64,000 nt of DNA, taken from the NCBI GenBank assembly GCA_930367215.1, contig OV884056.1:253421127-253485126 (forward strand), in the 5' to 3' direction. Below are positions 22,871 to 33,051 of this stretch, in pieces (the stretch's first letter is position 1; the number at the start of each line of letters is the position of its first letter). Source of the stretch: Pollenia angustigena. Lineage: Eukaryota; Arthropoda; Insecta; Diptera; Polleniidae. The position numbers and the translations under genes are program-made. Under the pieces are notes generated by a model. That model was given only the letters and a program-made list of their open reading frames with translations. It searched no databases and was not told the origin of the DNA.

Positions 22871-23247
22871 CACTGTACATGTTTGTGTTTGTTATATTTA
22901 ACAAAAAATGCACAAACAAGTCTTAAAAATAACGGATAAATTCCTTGTTACTTTTGGTGATGGGTATAAAACAACAACATGGAATTTTTTATTACATAAG
23001 CGTAGTTCCGAAAGGGCAAATCCAAAAAATCGTAGCTCTTCTGTTAGATCTAAAAACAAAATACAAAAAATGTCTGCTAGATTTCACTAATGAGCTGCAC
23101 CGTTTTATAGCAGTTTAAATTGCGACAAAGGTAAATTAAATATACAGAAAAAATCAATTAAAAAAATTGTTTAAAAAGTATATCAATTTAAAAAATTTAT
23201 TAACTGAAACAATTATTTTTTTGTCGAAAAAAAATTTAAAATATAGT
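22871..23247. other. AT-rich stretch, nothing recognised
   Basis: Only a short ORF without recognisable content. Confidence 0.45.
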
Positions 23248-24182
23248 TGGGTAATTCCATGTCAAAACGACCAAGAGTGGGACAAGACCCCTTCCGATTT
23301 TAATAAAATTTGGTGAGAAGGTTCCTTTTATCTTATTAGGAACATATATGAACGAAAAAAATTTTTAAAATTTGTTTTTCGAAAGTTGTGACATATTCAA
23401 AATGTCATAATTTCGCAGAATTAGCCGAATGTGTTGAGCTTATTTCTTCAATATCTCGAAAACTACTTGACATACGAAGATAATTTTGATGTCATTTTAA
23501 AGAGAATACTTGGGGCTACAAACCATAAATTGAAAAAAAAATATTTTTTTTGAAAAATGTAATATCTGCAAAATGTTAAATTTTAAAAACGGACTAAGTC
23601 AAAAACCTATTTTTTTATTTGGCTGATTTTTTTTTTGTATAATACCTCAAACTGTTCCTTAAAAACCCTGAAACTTTGAAGGAGGTGTTTTTTTTTCTTT
23701 TTTAAGATATGATTTTTTTCCTTTCGCAACCCTTAAAAAAATAATATTAAAATAGAATTTTAATATTGTAATTTTGAGCAATAAGTACACTGTGCTAGTT
23801 GGAAGCAACAGACCAGCCGCGCACCTGGCATTTTACCCTAATTGGGGACGCTGAATCCAGTGGTGCTAACCGTTTTTTTAGGTTAGCTCTTGTTTTCAAG
23901 ATATACCGTTATTTCGAAAATGTAAGAGGTTGCACAGCATATATTCGCGTAACTCAAAAACGGTTTAGTTTATTGAAATAACTAAAAAAACCGAAATTCG
24001 GCAATAAAAAATAAAGTGGGGCTGGTCATACATTTGTCCCATCTAGGAGCATCCTACGCGCTGTACCATACAAATATTGCGGCTTAATAAAATTCTTTAA
24101 TTTGGCTCCTGCAGCGCGTAGGATGCTCCTAGATGGAAGGGGTCGTGTCCCACTCTTGGTCGTTGTGACATGGAATTACCCA
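23248..24182. mobile_element. TIR element with ~48-bp TGGGTAATTCC ends
   Basis: The left terminus TGGGTAATTCCATGTC, followed by CGACCAAGAGTGGGAC and GACCCCTTCC, is mirrored almost perfectly at the right end. No clear target duplication is visible. The right third contains a perfect 25-base inverted repeat (24039-24063 / 24112-24136). No coding sequence survives. The flanking AT-rich sequence continues on both sides. Confidence 0.78.
24039..24136. repeat. Perfect 25-bp hairpin arms, 48-base loop
   Basis: CCATCTAGGAGCATCC at 24039 and its continuation to 24063 are exactly reverse-complemented at 24112-24136. Arms this perfect and GC-rich stand out from the AT-rich surroundings. Confidence 0.92.
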
Positions 24183-24253
24183 GTTTTGATTTAATTAAAA
24201 TTTTATTTGTTTTGAAATAAATTTACATATTATCCCCTCAATATAACAATAGA

Positions 24254-24977
24254 AAGGGTATTTCAGTATTTTTATTTTTTGGAAAAATGGAAAAGTGGAA
24301 AAATGTAATTTTTGTTACAACAACCACAAGAAAAAAAATTCCACCAAAAGTTAAATTTTTATCAAACTATAACCAAGTGTAAAAAAATCAGGATAAAAAT
24401 ATGTAATTTTCCGCTTTAAACGTCAAACGAAATGATGTTGCCATTCATTAAAAATTGTTAATTTTTAATACAAAGTACGAAAAATTGCATCTCTTTTTAT
24501 AAACTCTTGAATTGTACAACTCTGTGTTTAAAATTTATTTTTTATAGTTACAACATTTCACAGATAACTTCTTTCTCATTTAATCTTTCAAAAAGAAAAA
24601 TTCATATCAAAAATGTGTTCAATGAAAAAAATTATTAAAAAAGAATTAAAAAACAGAAATGGGGTCAAAAAATGGACAGAAGTTGAAGTAAATAAATTAC
24701 TCGACTTTTTGGCAGACAATCGCCATTTTGAGTAACTTTTTGTAGTCGAATATTAAGATGAAAATAACACCAATCACTTCGTTTTAAATTAAATAATTAA
24801 TTAATTCACTTTTAACACTTTTAGTCGGCATCTTGAAAAATATCAATTACTGCCACGAATTATTTGAAAGATTTTTGTTTTGACAGTTTATACTTAAAAA
24901 ATAAAACCCCGTTCACATCAATAAGAGTGTAATTTTTTTCCATTTTTCCAACCAAAAAAAATTGAATGAATACCCTT
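24254..24977 (+). mobile_element. TIR element with AAGGGTATT ends and a Myb-like relic
   Basis: The left AAGGGTATTTCAG ... GGAAAAATGG and the right CCATTTTTCC ... TGAATACCCTT are inverted. A 40-codon ORF with a Myb/SANT-like core lies inside. The target duplication is not clear. The superfamily is open; PIF/Harbinger elements carry a Myb-like second protein, but the ends here are not typical of them. Confidence 0.62.
24613..24735 (+). pseudogene. Short ORF with Myb/SANT-like DNA-binding start
   Basis: Forty codons from ATG to TAA. After a basic leader (KKIIKKELKNRNG) it reads KKWTEVEVNKLLDFLADNRH, matching the first helix of Myb/SANT-like domains, where a W-T-x2-E-V-x2-L-L-x-F-L pattern is characteristic. 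The domain normally runs about 50-80 residues, so it is truncated by the stop. It would bind transposon ends or help a transposase enter the nucleus; that role is inference from family knowledge. Confidence 0.5.
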
Positions 24978-25355
24978 AGCGTATAATTTTTTGGGGTTTT
25001 GAGAAAATCGTGTTTAAAGTTTTTGTCAAATCGTATGTCTATTAAAACCTCAATATCGCGGTAAATAAAAATTCTTCATATTGGATTTTTCGATGAATAC
25101 ATAAAAGCGTTTCTTGTCTTTAAATTGATCAATTTTTCTTTACTCTACGCATTCTTAAGACCATAATTATGTTATTCAAAGTGCCGTAAAAAATAATTGG
25201 AGTATAAAATAAATAAAACAAGTTTAAAATGTGCTTAAGACAAAATTTTCATAAATTTTTTTTTTAATGAAATTCAAATCTATTTTAGTTTTTTATGAAT
25301 TCGGCTGTAATTAAATAACATAAAAGCTTAATTGATTTTTCGTTTAAATTAAAAT
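24978..25355. other. AT-rich stretch, nothing recognised
   Basis: No supported feature. Confidence 0.45.
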
Positions 25356-25540
25356 AATACTGTGTCACAAATTTTCAACAAAGTCGTGACCAAAATTAAT
25401 CAGACGCCTAATTCTTATATAAAATTCTCCGCTGAATCCGAATATGAAGTCGAAATGGTTAAACAATTTTTAAAATATTGCAAAGTCACCCTTATTTACG
25501 GTTTTAAAAAAGATGATTTCACTTTAATAAAAGTATTTTC
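25356..25540 (-). repeat. Repeat family G, copy 2
   Basis: ACTGTGTCACAAATTTTCAA, then AAAGTCGTGACCAAA, TCCGCTGAATCCGAATATG and AAAGATGATTTCA, matching the minus strand of 18680-18960. An ORF runs through it (25362-25724), but only the first half is repeat-derived. Confidence 0.7.
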
Positions 25541-26689
25541 GAAAATATTCAAAACATTTGTTATTTCTTTTTGTTTTAGGATAATAAAATTGTTTAAGAA
25601 ACGTCAGAGTTACAGGAAACCAAAGTTCAAATTTCACAAAAATGTTCAGGATTTTTTGCAATTTTTCTCTTTAAACTTTTTTAAAACCAAACAACAAGAT
25701 TTTTTCAAACTTAATACCTTATGACGTTAGTTTATTTTAGTTTATACGAACATTTGTGTCCAAAAGAATATGGACCATTGCAAAACTGACAACGTAACAG
25801 CACACAGAAAAAAATACCAATGTTAAATTAACATGGCGAAATGTTAATTGAGAATCGTAGTAAAGTTCTGCAAAAGTATATCTTTTATTTAAATTTATCA
25901 TTATTTCATATTAATTTTAAATTAAAAATATTAAACTAACCTTAAATCATGTTTATTTAATATTATTAACTGTTAAAACAACATTGTTCAATATTGAATC
26001 CATAAAAACCTTTTTTATATTAAAATCAAAAGTGTATCTTGTTAAATTAACAATCATACATTCTTAAGTATGTATGTAGGTACGTATGTTTGTATGGACA
26101 CTATTTAAAATTGCCATTGTTTTAAATTAATTTTAAATGAAAAATTTTAAAATAACATTGTTCAATATTGAAACCATAAAAACCTGTTTTACTTGTTTTG
26201 TATAGAAAAAAAAACAACACCATTTTATTTGTTTCAAATTCCCGTATTATTTTAACTAAAATTATTTAGTTGAATAGTACATCAAGATTTTAAAGTAGAA
26301 TGATAACGAAAACCATATCGGGCCATTCTGCTGATGCTTCTGTTAACAAAGGGGAATATAAAATAAGTGAAACATGTGTTACAGGGTTAAGTGTTTTGAA
26401 TTATTCTTAAATAAATGCATATGTTGTATCTGAAGCTTCTTCTCACTGTTAAATCATACTCAAACCAATTTGATTCTACATTAAATTCGTTTTGTTTCAA
26501 CTTGAAATAACTTTCATTCAACGTGATTCGGATTGTTATTTCAATATAAATGACATTTTGCTCTAACTCTACTGCAATGTTGAATTAACATGAATTAAAG
26601 TGTTTTTAAAGGAAAAAATGTTGTTTACAAGTTATTGTAATATCATGTTAAATTAACATTAAGTAACAATGAAGCTAAATTACTATGTC
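25541..26689. other. AT-rich region with GTTAAATTAAC palindromes
   Basis: ATGTTAAATTAACAT-type palindromes occur near 25821, 26040 and 26643, with an ACACAGAAAAAAATACC start near 25802. This resembles the layout of the MITEs at 1454 and 59391, but no matching far end was found, so no element is called. Confidence 0.4.
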
Positions 26690-27052
26690 CAAACCGAATG
26701 ACTTCCATGCCTTTGACTCTTCTTCAGTCAAATCCAATCAAATTTGGAATATTTCAGTAGCTTTGTAATTTGTGGTCCCACAAAAACTCCTTCTTTAAAT
26801 TTGGCATCTGATACGCTGGAATTAACGGTTTTCAGGTATTCAAATGCTACACAGTTTCCTCTTTATTAGCAAAGCTTTGGCGAAATTTTTGACATGTAAC
26901 GGCCGCAAAATGTTGATTTCCTTTTTTACAAGAGCGTTGTGTATGACATTTTATTGGCAAAGCGTAAAATTAGCTCTATCCGGCCAATCTTTTCGAGCAT
27001 AGTATTCGTGTAGCGCTCGGCTGTCCCATTTGTACAAAAAACATCAAACCAG
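26690..27052 (-). pseudogene. Relic of an arthropod transposon-type protein (WDSRA family)
   Basis: Reading the minus strand from 27052: CFLYKWDSRALHEYYARKDW, NVIHNALVKKEINIL, RPLHVKNFAKALL, FEYLKTVNSSVSDAKFKEG, VFVGPQITKLLKYSKFDW, and after a shift DLTEEESKAWKSF. I recall the same block order in many unnamed arthropod predicted proteins that behave as repeats, but not a superfamily name. Several stops and at least two frameshifts are present. No TIRs could be attached to it. Confidence 0.6.
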
Positions 27053-27084
27053 ATTTTTTAGTTTTGATTTGATAAAAGTTTGAA

Positions 27085-27545
27085 AAGTGGGTAAATTCAA
27101 TGAATTTTCTGCAGCTTAGTCATTTTCGCATCAATCTGGGTCTTGTCTTGTTGGGCGCAAAATGTTTGTATAGGAATTAACTAGTGACCTTTGTTAAAAA
27201 ACATTAATATTTTCAATTGTGGTTTACAAAAAATTACTTGAAAAGAGTAAAATTGCAAAAAATCATAAAAATCATGTCCACTGTAACTCTGTCATTTCTT
27301 GACTAATTTTTACAAGCCACAGATGGTTATTTAAGTAATTTTTTTAAGCACAAAAAACAAAATCTTGTTATCTTTCATTAAAAAAATACATTCATAATCT
27401 GTCTAAAACAACATCTTTTTAAAACACAAATACCGGTTATTTTGGATTATCTCGAAATCTGACCATTCCGACTACATATTCTGATTCAGTGAACAATTTT
27501 GCATAAAAATTAGGTGTCAGATACATTTGGTCAAAAACCTGTTAC
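27085..27545 (-). repeat. Repeat family G, copy 3 (eroded)
   Basis: Shares AAAACACAAATANCGGTTATTTTGG-like, CTGATTCAGTGAACAATTTT, AAAAATTAGGTGTCAGA and CATTTGGTCA with 18680-18960. The AACTTGTAGAATTATTGTTGG that follows is also shared with 19203. Confidence 0.65.
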
Positions 27546-27949
27546 GTGGTGTAACTTGTAGAATTATTGTTGGGAATTTTCAAAACCTAAGCTATATTTT
27601 ATTTTAATAAATACCAAATTGCAACCCGTTTGGTGCAGGCATTTTTGAAATGCAGCGAAATAGACTTTTGTCTAGGACATGTTATATTTGATATTTAAAA
27701 AAAAAAATGTAAAAGTCATTACCCTAATGTACAACATACTCTATTGAAGCAACTATGAACTTTAATATATCCGTAACGGGTCATCTTACTTTTTCAAAGT
27801 ATATGAAAAATAACTTAATCTTTTGAGTACTCCGTTGACCTACATTTTTAATAAGTTTTTTAAACCTGGGTATTTTTTAACTATTTAGGAGCAATCGTTT
27901 ATTTTAAATCTATTTTAACGTGAGTAAAAAGCTGATGACTAAAATTATA

Positions 27950-28427
27950 GAGAAACTGCTTAACTGCTAAAAGCGTTATACTAAAACTATTTGAAAAACT
28001 TGTATATAATCCGGTATAACATCAGGCATTTTAAGTATTGTTCTAACATGGATTTTCTAAATCAATATTACAAATCTCCTAGGAATTTATAGCTGGCGAA
28101 GAAGCTGAGATTGTTTACAGTGCTTTTAGCAAAGCGTTCGAATACAAGTAAGTAAATCATAATATTCTCGTTCACAAGCCAAATCGATTAGGATTTAACA
28201 CTTTGCTAACGAGATGGATTAAGTCTTATTTTACGAATCTAAAGCATTATGTAAGATTCCGCAACGCGTACTCTAACTACAAAGATGTATTATCTGGTAT
28301 GGAACAGAGCAGTCATTTAAGGCCGCTCTTATTTACAACTTAATTTATAAAAAATCTTCCTTCTGTTGTGAAAAATTCCAACACACTGATGTATGCAGAC
28401 GATGTCAAAATGTTTATCATATTTAAC
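27950..28427 (+). pseudogene. Second Jockey-type LINE, reverse-transcriptase part
   Basis: Frames with shifts read KLFEKLVYNPV, then GEEAEIVYSAFSKAFE (motif A, aspartate lost), NRLGFNTLLTRWIKSYF, VRFRNAYSNYKDVLSGMEQ (motif B damaged), and NTLMYADDVKMF (motif C intact). The element is cut at about 28427 by an RTE-like LINE and resumes at about 30060. It is related to, but distinct from, the 10.6-13.7 kb copy. Confidence 0.85.
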
Positions 28428-30004
28428 AACAAAGCGCCCGGGCCCGATAATATACCTGCAGAACTACTATGATATGGTGCTGAAACCATCGCCGCAGCTC
28501 TGACGCCCATAATCAGGAAAATATAGGAACAAGGGTATATTCCGAATAGCTGGAAGGAAGGCGTTAAATTGACACTGCCGAAGAAGGGTGATCTAAGGCA
28601 ATGCGGCAAATTGCTATCGGCCCTGATTCTACGGTTGTAGAAACCATCCTACGGAAAGAACAAGCTCGGTTCAGACCTGGAAGATCATGTGTTGACCATA
28701 TTAATACAACGCGCATTATCATCGAGCAATCCATCGAGTACAACAGCAGCCTATACCTACTATTTGTAGATTTTGAATGTGCATTTGACACGGTATCCAG
28801 ACCGGCTTTCTGGAACGCTCTGATTAGCAAGGGAATCCCGCCTAAAATAATACACCTTATTCGCGGCCTTTATATAGATGCTACATGTAAAGTTCGATTT
28901 AAAGGCGAAGAAAGCCAACCATTCGAAACCAACACAGGGGTAAAACAAGGCTGTGTTCTGTCACGCACACTATTTCTACTGCCGTTGGATTGCGTGCTTC
29001 AGCAAATAAACTCCGAAGCCCCGTATGGCATCTGCTGGAACATGAGTATAACCTCCATGATATCGACTATGCTGACGATATATGCCTTTTTACACACCGT
29101 TTCGACGATATGGCGCTTTAGATTCTCCGCCTTTCCATTAATGCAAATAAAGTTGGCCTCAGAATTCTGTGGTTTTCATGGGCAACCGCGTATGTCTTAA
29201 AATAAAATTTTTCAGGAGAGCCGAAAAAACCATTCTAGATCAATCTATGGGTTAGATATTGCACCTTTTGGACTTTGTAATTGAGTTAAAACATCGGAAT
29301 GGGTCTATCTGTTTTTAAAATTTTTTTAAAAAATGTAAAGAGCGCTTAAAATTAAGCAATATAGCGTCAACATTTCAAAATCGAAAATATAGACATACGC
29401 GGTTGCCCATGAAAACCACAGAATTAACATAAAGAAAACGAAACTTATGCGGATTGGCACTAGCAACGCAACTCCCCTAGTACTCCAAGGACAGCTAATC
29501 GAAGATGTGGACTCCTTTTTATATCTCGGCAGCACAATTTGCAAGGACGGAGGCTCCAGTCCGATAAAACTGACAGAATCAACAAAGCCTGGAACGCATT
29601 CCATTCCCCAATATAACCACCACCACAAAGCAGAGAATCTTAAACTGTTGTGTCAAATCGGTATCGGCTGTATTGTTGCAGCACTTGGAGCACAACGCAA
29701 GCTACACGCAGGAAATTGCATTATTTCTGCAATAAATGCCTTAAACAAGTTTTGCGAATTTTCTGGCCGAACAACTGCTCTTGATGAATTACTGAAAACC
29801 AATCGAGTACGAAATCTGCAGGCGCAAGAGGACTTAGATAGGAATCGACACGGCCATAGAAATCCTGGAAGGCCCAGAAACACATACATAAGAATGGTTA
29901 AAAAAGAATGCATATCACATAATGTGACTTGGAACCAAGCAAAGATCCTAGCTAATGATCGAGTAAAGTGGAGAGAATTTGTTGATGCCCTATGTTCTTC
30001 GTGA
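28428..30004 (+). pseudogene. RTE-like LINE fragment (reverse transcriptase to C-terminus)
   Basis: Begins NNKAPGPDNIPAELL, continues WKEGVKLTLPKKGDLRQC, then the frame 28601-29200 with RKEQARFRPGRSCVDHI, LLFVDFECAFDTVSRP (motif A) and GVKQGCVLS (motif B). A shifted YADDICLF (29067-29090) is motif C. After a MITE insertion the frame 29447-30004 gives LMRIGTSNATP, FLYLGSTICKDGGS and a C-terminus VKWREFVDALCSS with stop. That ending and the motif wording are those of RTE-like ORF2 proteins as I know them; clade not certain. 5' truncated, several shifts and stops, dead. It is inserted in the Jockey-type LINE. Confidence 0.86.
29167..29421. mobile_element. MITE inside the RTE-like LINE, AATT duplication
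   Basis: Ends CTGTGGTTTTCATGGG, continuing through CAACCGCGTATGTCT, are perfectly mirrored over about 31 bases. AATT is duplicated at 29163-29166 and 29422-29425. Removing the element and one AATT restores the continuous LINE frame around VGLRIN. 255 bp, noncoding. Confidence 0.9.
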
Positions 30005-30059
30005 ACTTATATATAATTTACAAGAACCACGTTGTAAATTTTATAATCAAAGGAGATAT

Positions 30060-30219
30060 ATACAATATAACGTCTCTAAATAATGGGGTTTATTCTATGA
30101 AAGTTTATATTCCCGAACTAGTTGGTTCCTTTAACTATTTAAAAGTAAATTTTGACAGAAAGTCGGATTTCAGATATTACGTTATATTCAGAAAAAAGCT
30201 ACTGGTGTCCTGGGACTTA
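30060..30219 (+). pseudogene. Second Jockey-type LINE, thumb region
   Basis: Short frames read NFDRKSDFRYYV, and after a shift KATGVLGLI, corresponding to the LDKKLNF ... SRSVLAFIKR part of the 12.3-kb copy. It lies between the RTE-like LINE and a piggyBac whose TTAA site follows directly. Confidence 0.65.
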
Positions 30220-30223
30220 TTAA

Positions 30224-31496
30224 CCTTCATAAGGTCTTCAAATTTACTGACGTGAGGTCTTCGGGTCAAATTTGACCCAAATAGAAAATTTTATATAAAA
30301 ACTCACATTTTTTAATTAAGTATGTTTTTTTAAAGTTGATTTTTTATTTCTGGATTTATTCAGTATATTGAAGCTGTATTTATTGTTAACATTTATTGCG
30401 AATACAAAAGTACATTAAACATAAAGTTGTTGTAACTGTTATGTGACATAATTACCAACGACTTGTTTTTGACTTACTTTTGACTGGTAAACATATTTTT
30501 TTTTTCTAGGTTTTGGTTGAAGATGACGAGTGCTGCTCCTTCTCAGTTACTACATGCAATTTTTCGTGAAAATTAGTCTTTGGGTAATGTATTTGGCTGC
30601 ACGATACAGGGCGCGGCAATTTGAAAACCTTAATTTTCTAAGAAATTTAGTCGTTTGGCAAAACAGTTTTCATTATTGCCATGTTAAGCTGATATTCACA
30701 ATAGTTTTTAGATGTCAAAAGCTCTGGTGGAAATTCAACCTTGTTTTTACATATAGTTCTTGCTTAAGTAATTTGATTCTAATCGCAATTAGAACGATGT
30801 AAAACAATTGTCTGCAGTCACACTGTGACATTTAAACCAACTGTCAAATCAAGAACTATAAGCATACATTTGTTTATATCTGGCAAAGCTCCTATTTATT
30901 TACCCGTATATGGTTGTATATTCCAGGCATAGGCAACCCATAGATTTTATAGCTCACGTATCGGCGTAATATTCTCTTAGATTTGGCGTTTACTGTGAGT
31001 ATCCTCGTTGTCAAATCTTATTACTCTTGAAACATTTTTGAATGATTGCTCTAAAAAGAGGTTTACCTTCTACAACATCCCACAAACTGTCTGTACTTTC
31101 ATTATTTGATCTATACAATTCAGCTAACTAGAAAACCAATTAATGCGAAATTTTGGTGTCGCCAACTTCAGTCCAGTCAATACCAAATACACATTTATCT
31201 TCATTGTAAGTAAACTTCAAAAAACGCATGTCACAGTAGGTAAAAAAAAAATAATTAACAACTGGAAATCTCTAACGAAAATTCAAGAATTTTGCTACAG
31301 GTCAAATATGACTCAAAGAGCTTAAGTGCAAAAAACTTTATAAATATTTTTTCCGCCAATACTTTTTTTAAAACCTAACGGCATTTAAAATTAAATAAAA
31401 GTCATAAAATATAAAAAATGTAAGTCACTCACTCTTAGAAAATATTTAACTTTTATTTCAAAATAGGTCAGATTTGACCCGAACACCTTATGAAGG
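30224..31496 (-). mobile_element. piggyBac-like element, family CCTTCATAAGG, copy 1
   Basis: TTAA flanks (30220-30223, 31497-31500) and inverted ends CCTTCATAAGGT. The palindrome GGGTCAAATTTGACCC lies just inside the left end, and a one-mismatch version inside the right. The minus strand carries transposase relics such as LDLTVGLN, KNKVEFPPELLTSKN and LHVVTEKEQHS, corresponding to the region around the second catalytic aspartate and downstream. Many stops. A sister copy, in the other orientation, is at 57378-58507. It is inserted in the second Jockey-type LINE. Confidence 0.88.
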
Positions 31497-31500
31497 TTAA

Positions 31501-31790
31501 AAGGTGCTCTTAAGCATCTGTTAATCACTTTGGTTCTACCCATTCTACGCTTAATAAATTCGAGTCAGTTCAAATCTAGCTTTTATAATACTTAATTCGT
31601 AGTTTTGGTTGGGAATTTCGTATAAGGTTATCGTCTTACATAAACCGTCTCGCACTTGTTAAGTTAAGAAGTCGTCGGGAAATGTGAAATGCTCTTTTGC
31701 TACTTGAGGTAATGAGCTGATGTGTCAACTCTCAGTTTTTAGCTTAACTGTCGCTGTAAGTCTATCAAGACACTAAACATCCTGGGTATT
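31501..31790 (+). pseudogene. Second Jockey-type LINE, C-terminal part
   Basis: Resumes after the TTAA with KR, then FESVQI, SFGWEFRIRLSSYINRLALV and KLRSRREMCNALLLLEV, the conserved tail of Jockey-like ORF2. Stops are present. No simple-repeat tail is obvious; the end is vague. Confidence 0.75.
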
Positions 31791-32155
31791 AAGTAAGTTT
31801 CATCCATTTTGTAGAGTCTGTGATGATTACTATAAGTTATATAAATAGCTCTATTTTAAGGAGGACACTTAAATCATAAATTTCATATTCAAGCTTATTA
31901 AGTTAACCCTGCTGTTAGGTTAAAAAAGCTTACGAACGTTAGGTTAGTGGACCATTTGGTCCATATAAACAGAAAATGCAAAAAACAAGTATGGCATCCC
32001 CTTTTTTGTTTTTTTTGTTTAATCAACATAGATATGTAAAAGGCAATTGTGGGATTCCCCTTTTAAATTTTTGTTGTAAAGAAGCACACATATTTGCACT
32101 GCTTGGTTCAGTTGGTGTGTTGTTTTAAATAGTTCAGAGGGGTTTTACTTACGAC

Positions 32156-32930
32156 ATGGCAAACTTGATCGAAGATGATATACGAGAATTGGTCCTTGCA
32201 GAAAGTGACTCTGATATTTCAGATTCTGAAATTGTTTATATTTCAGAAAATGGCGGATCAAGTTCTTCTGAATCAGATGCTGAACAGGAACCCATTTTTG
32301 CTGCAGCTAGCTTTGTTGATCCGTTTTTTATTGCTAAAAACAAAATGGTTTGGAGTGCCACTCCATTACCTCAGCCTATTGGAGCTACGGCTGAGAATAT
32401 TATCTCAACACAACCAGGACCAACTCGATGTGCAGTGCCCAGATGCACTGACAGGCTGTCAGCTTTTTTTAGTTTTTTCCGCCTCCAATAGAAAGAATTA
32501 TAATAGAAAATACTAATATGTACGGCAGGGTCAAGTTTGGTGGCAAATGGAAATATATTGATGAAGACACATTGTGCGCATATATAGCAGTACTCATTCT
32601 TGCTGGCGTATGTCGGTAAGTATATTTTTTATTTAGCAAAAAAGTTGGCTTATATAAAGTCTATTATTGACAGTGGAAAAAATGAAGAAGTTCATGGTTT
32701 ATTTGATGGAAAATTTGGTCGCCCCATTTTCCGATCAACTATAATTATGTCTGGAGATACATTTCATATGATGAACAGTGCCGTCCGTTTCGATGATGTT
32801 TTGAGTCGACGATAAATGCGTAGTTGCGATAAATTTGCTCCTATACGTGAACTGTGGGACCGTTGGGAACAACTTCTTCCAATGTTTTACAATTGCTACA
32901 AAAATGTGACCATTGATAAGCAACTGTTTG
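32156..32930 (+). pseudogene. piggyBac transposase, 5' part (exon 1, intron, exon 2)
   Basis: The start ATG follows a plausible leader. Residues 1-75 are acidic (AESDSDISDSE, SSSESDAEQE), then come WSATPLPQPIGATAENI and GPTRCAVPRCTD, the usual start of the DDE_Tnp_1_7 region. A frameshift in a T-run near 32465 leads to PIERIIIENTNMYGRVKF and YIAVLILAGVCR. A GTAAGT at 32616 and an ACAG at 32673 bound a 58-base intron; splicing joins GVCR to GKNEEVHGLFDGKFGRPIF in frame. FHMMNSAVRFDD follows, then a stop at 32813 and DKFAPIRELWDRW and VTIDKQLFAF. The LINE begins right after. Nonfunctional. Confidence 0.9.
32616..32673 (+). other. Predicted 58-base intron in the transposase gene
   Basis: Donor GTAAGT, acceptor TTATTGACAG. 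Unspliced, the sequence breaks the protein; spliced, it joins conserved blocks with the spacing expected of piggyBac transposases. Confidence 0.7.
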
Positions 32931-32937
32931 CATTCAG

Positions 32938-32962
32938 GTTAGGTTAGGTTAGGTTAGGTTAG
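32938..32962. repeat. Five GTTAG units (TTAGG-like) at the LINE 3' tail
   Basis: Five perfect 5-base units, equal to the canonical insect telomere repeat in permutation. It lies exactly at the 3' end of the LINE, so it is read as the element's tail and not as telomeric DNA. Confidence 0.93.
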
Positions 32963-33051
32963 AGTGGCCGGTCACAAAGACCCCGCATAGACCAAATAGG
33001 TCCCTAGCGTTACCACAATTGTCCGATAACCCACAGAAGAAAGTAAAAAGG

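Noticed and set aside
25362..25724. 120-codon ORF as a gene
   Set aside because: First half is repeat family G, second half AT-rich text; sister copies are not consistently open.
32938..32962. Interstitial telomeric repeat
   Set aside because: It coincides exactly with the 3' end of a LINE and is only five units long.
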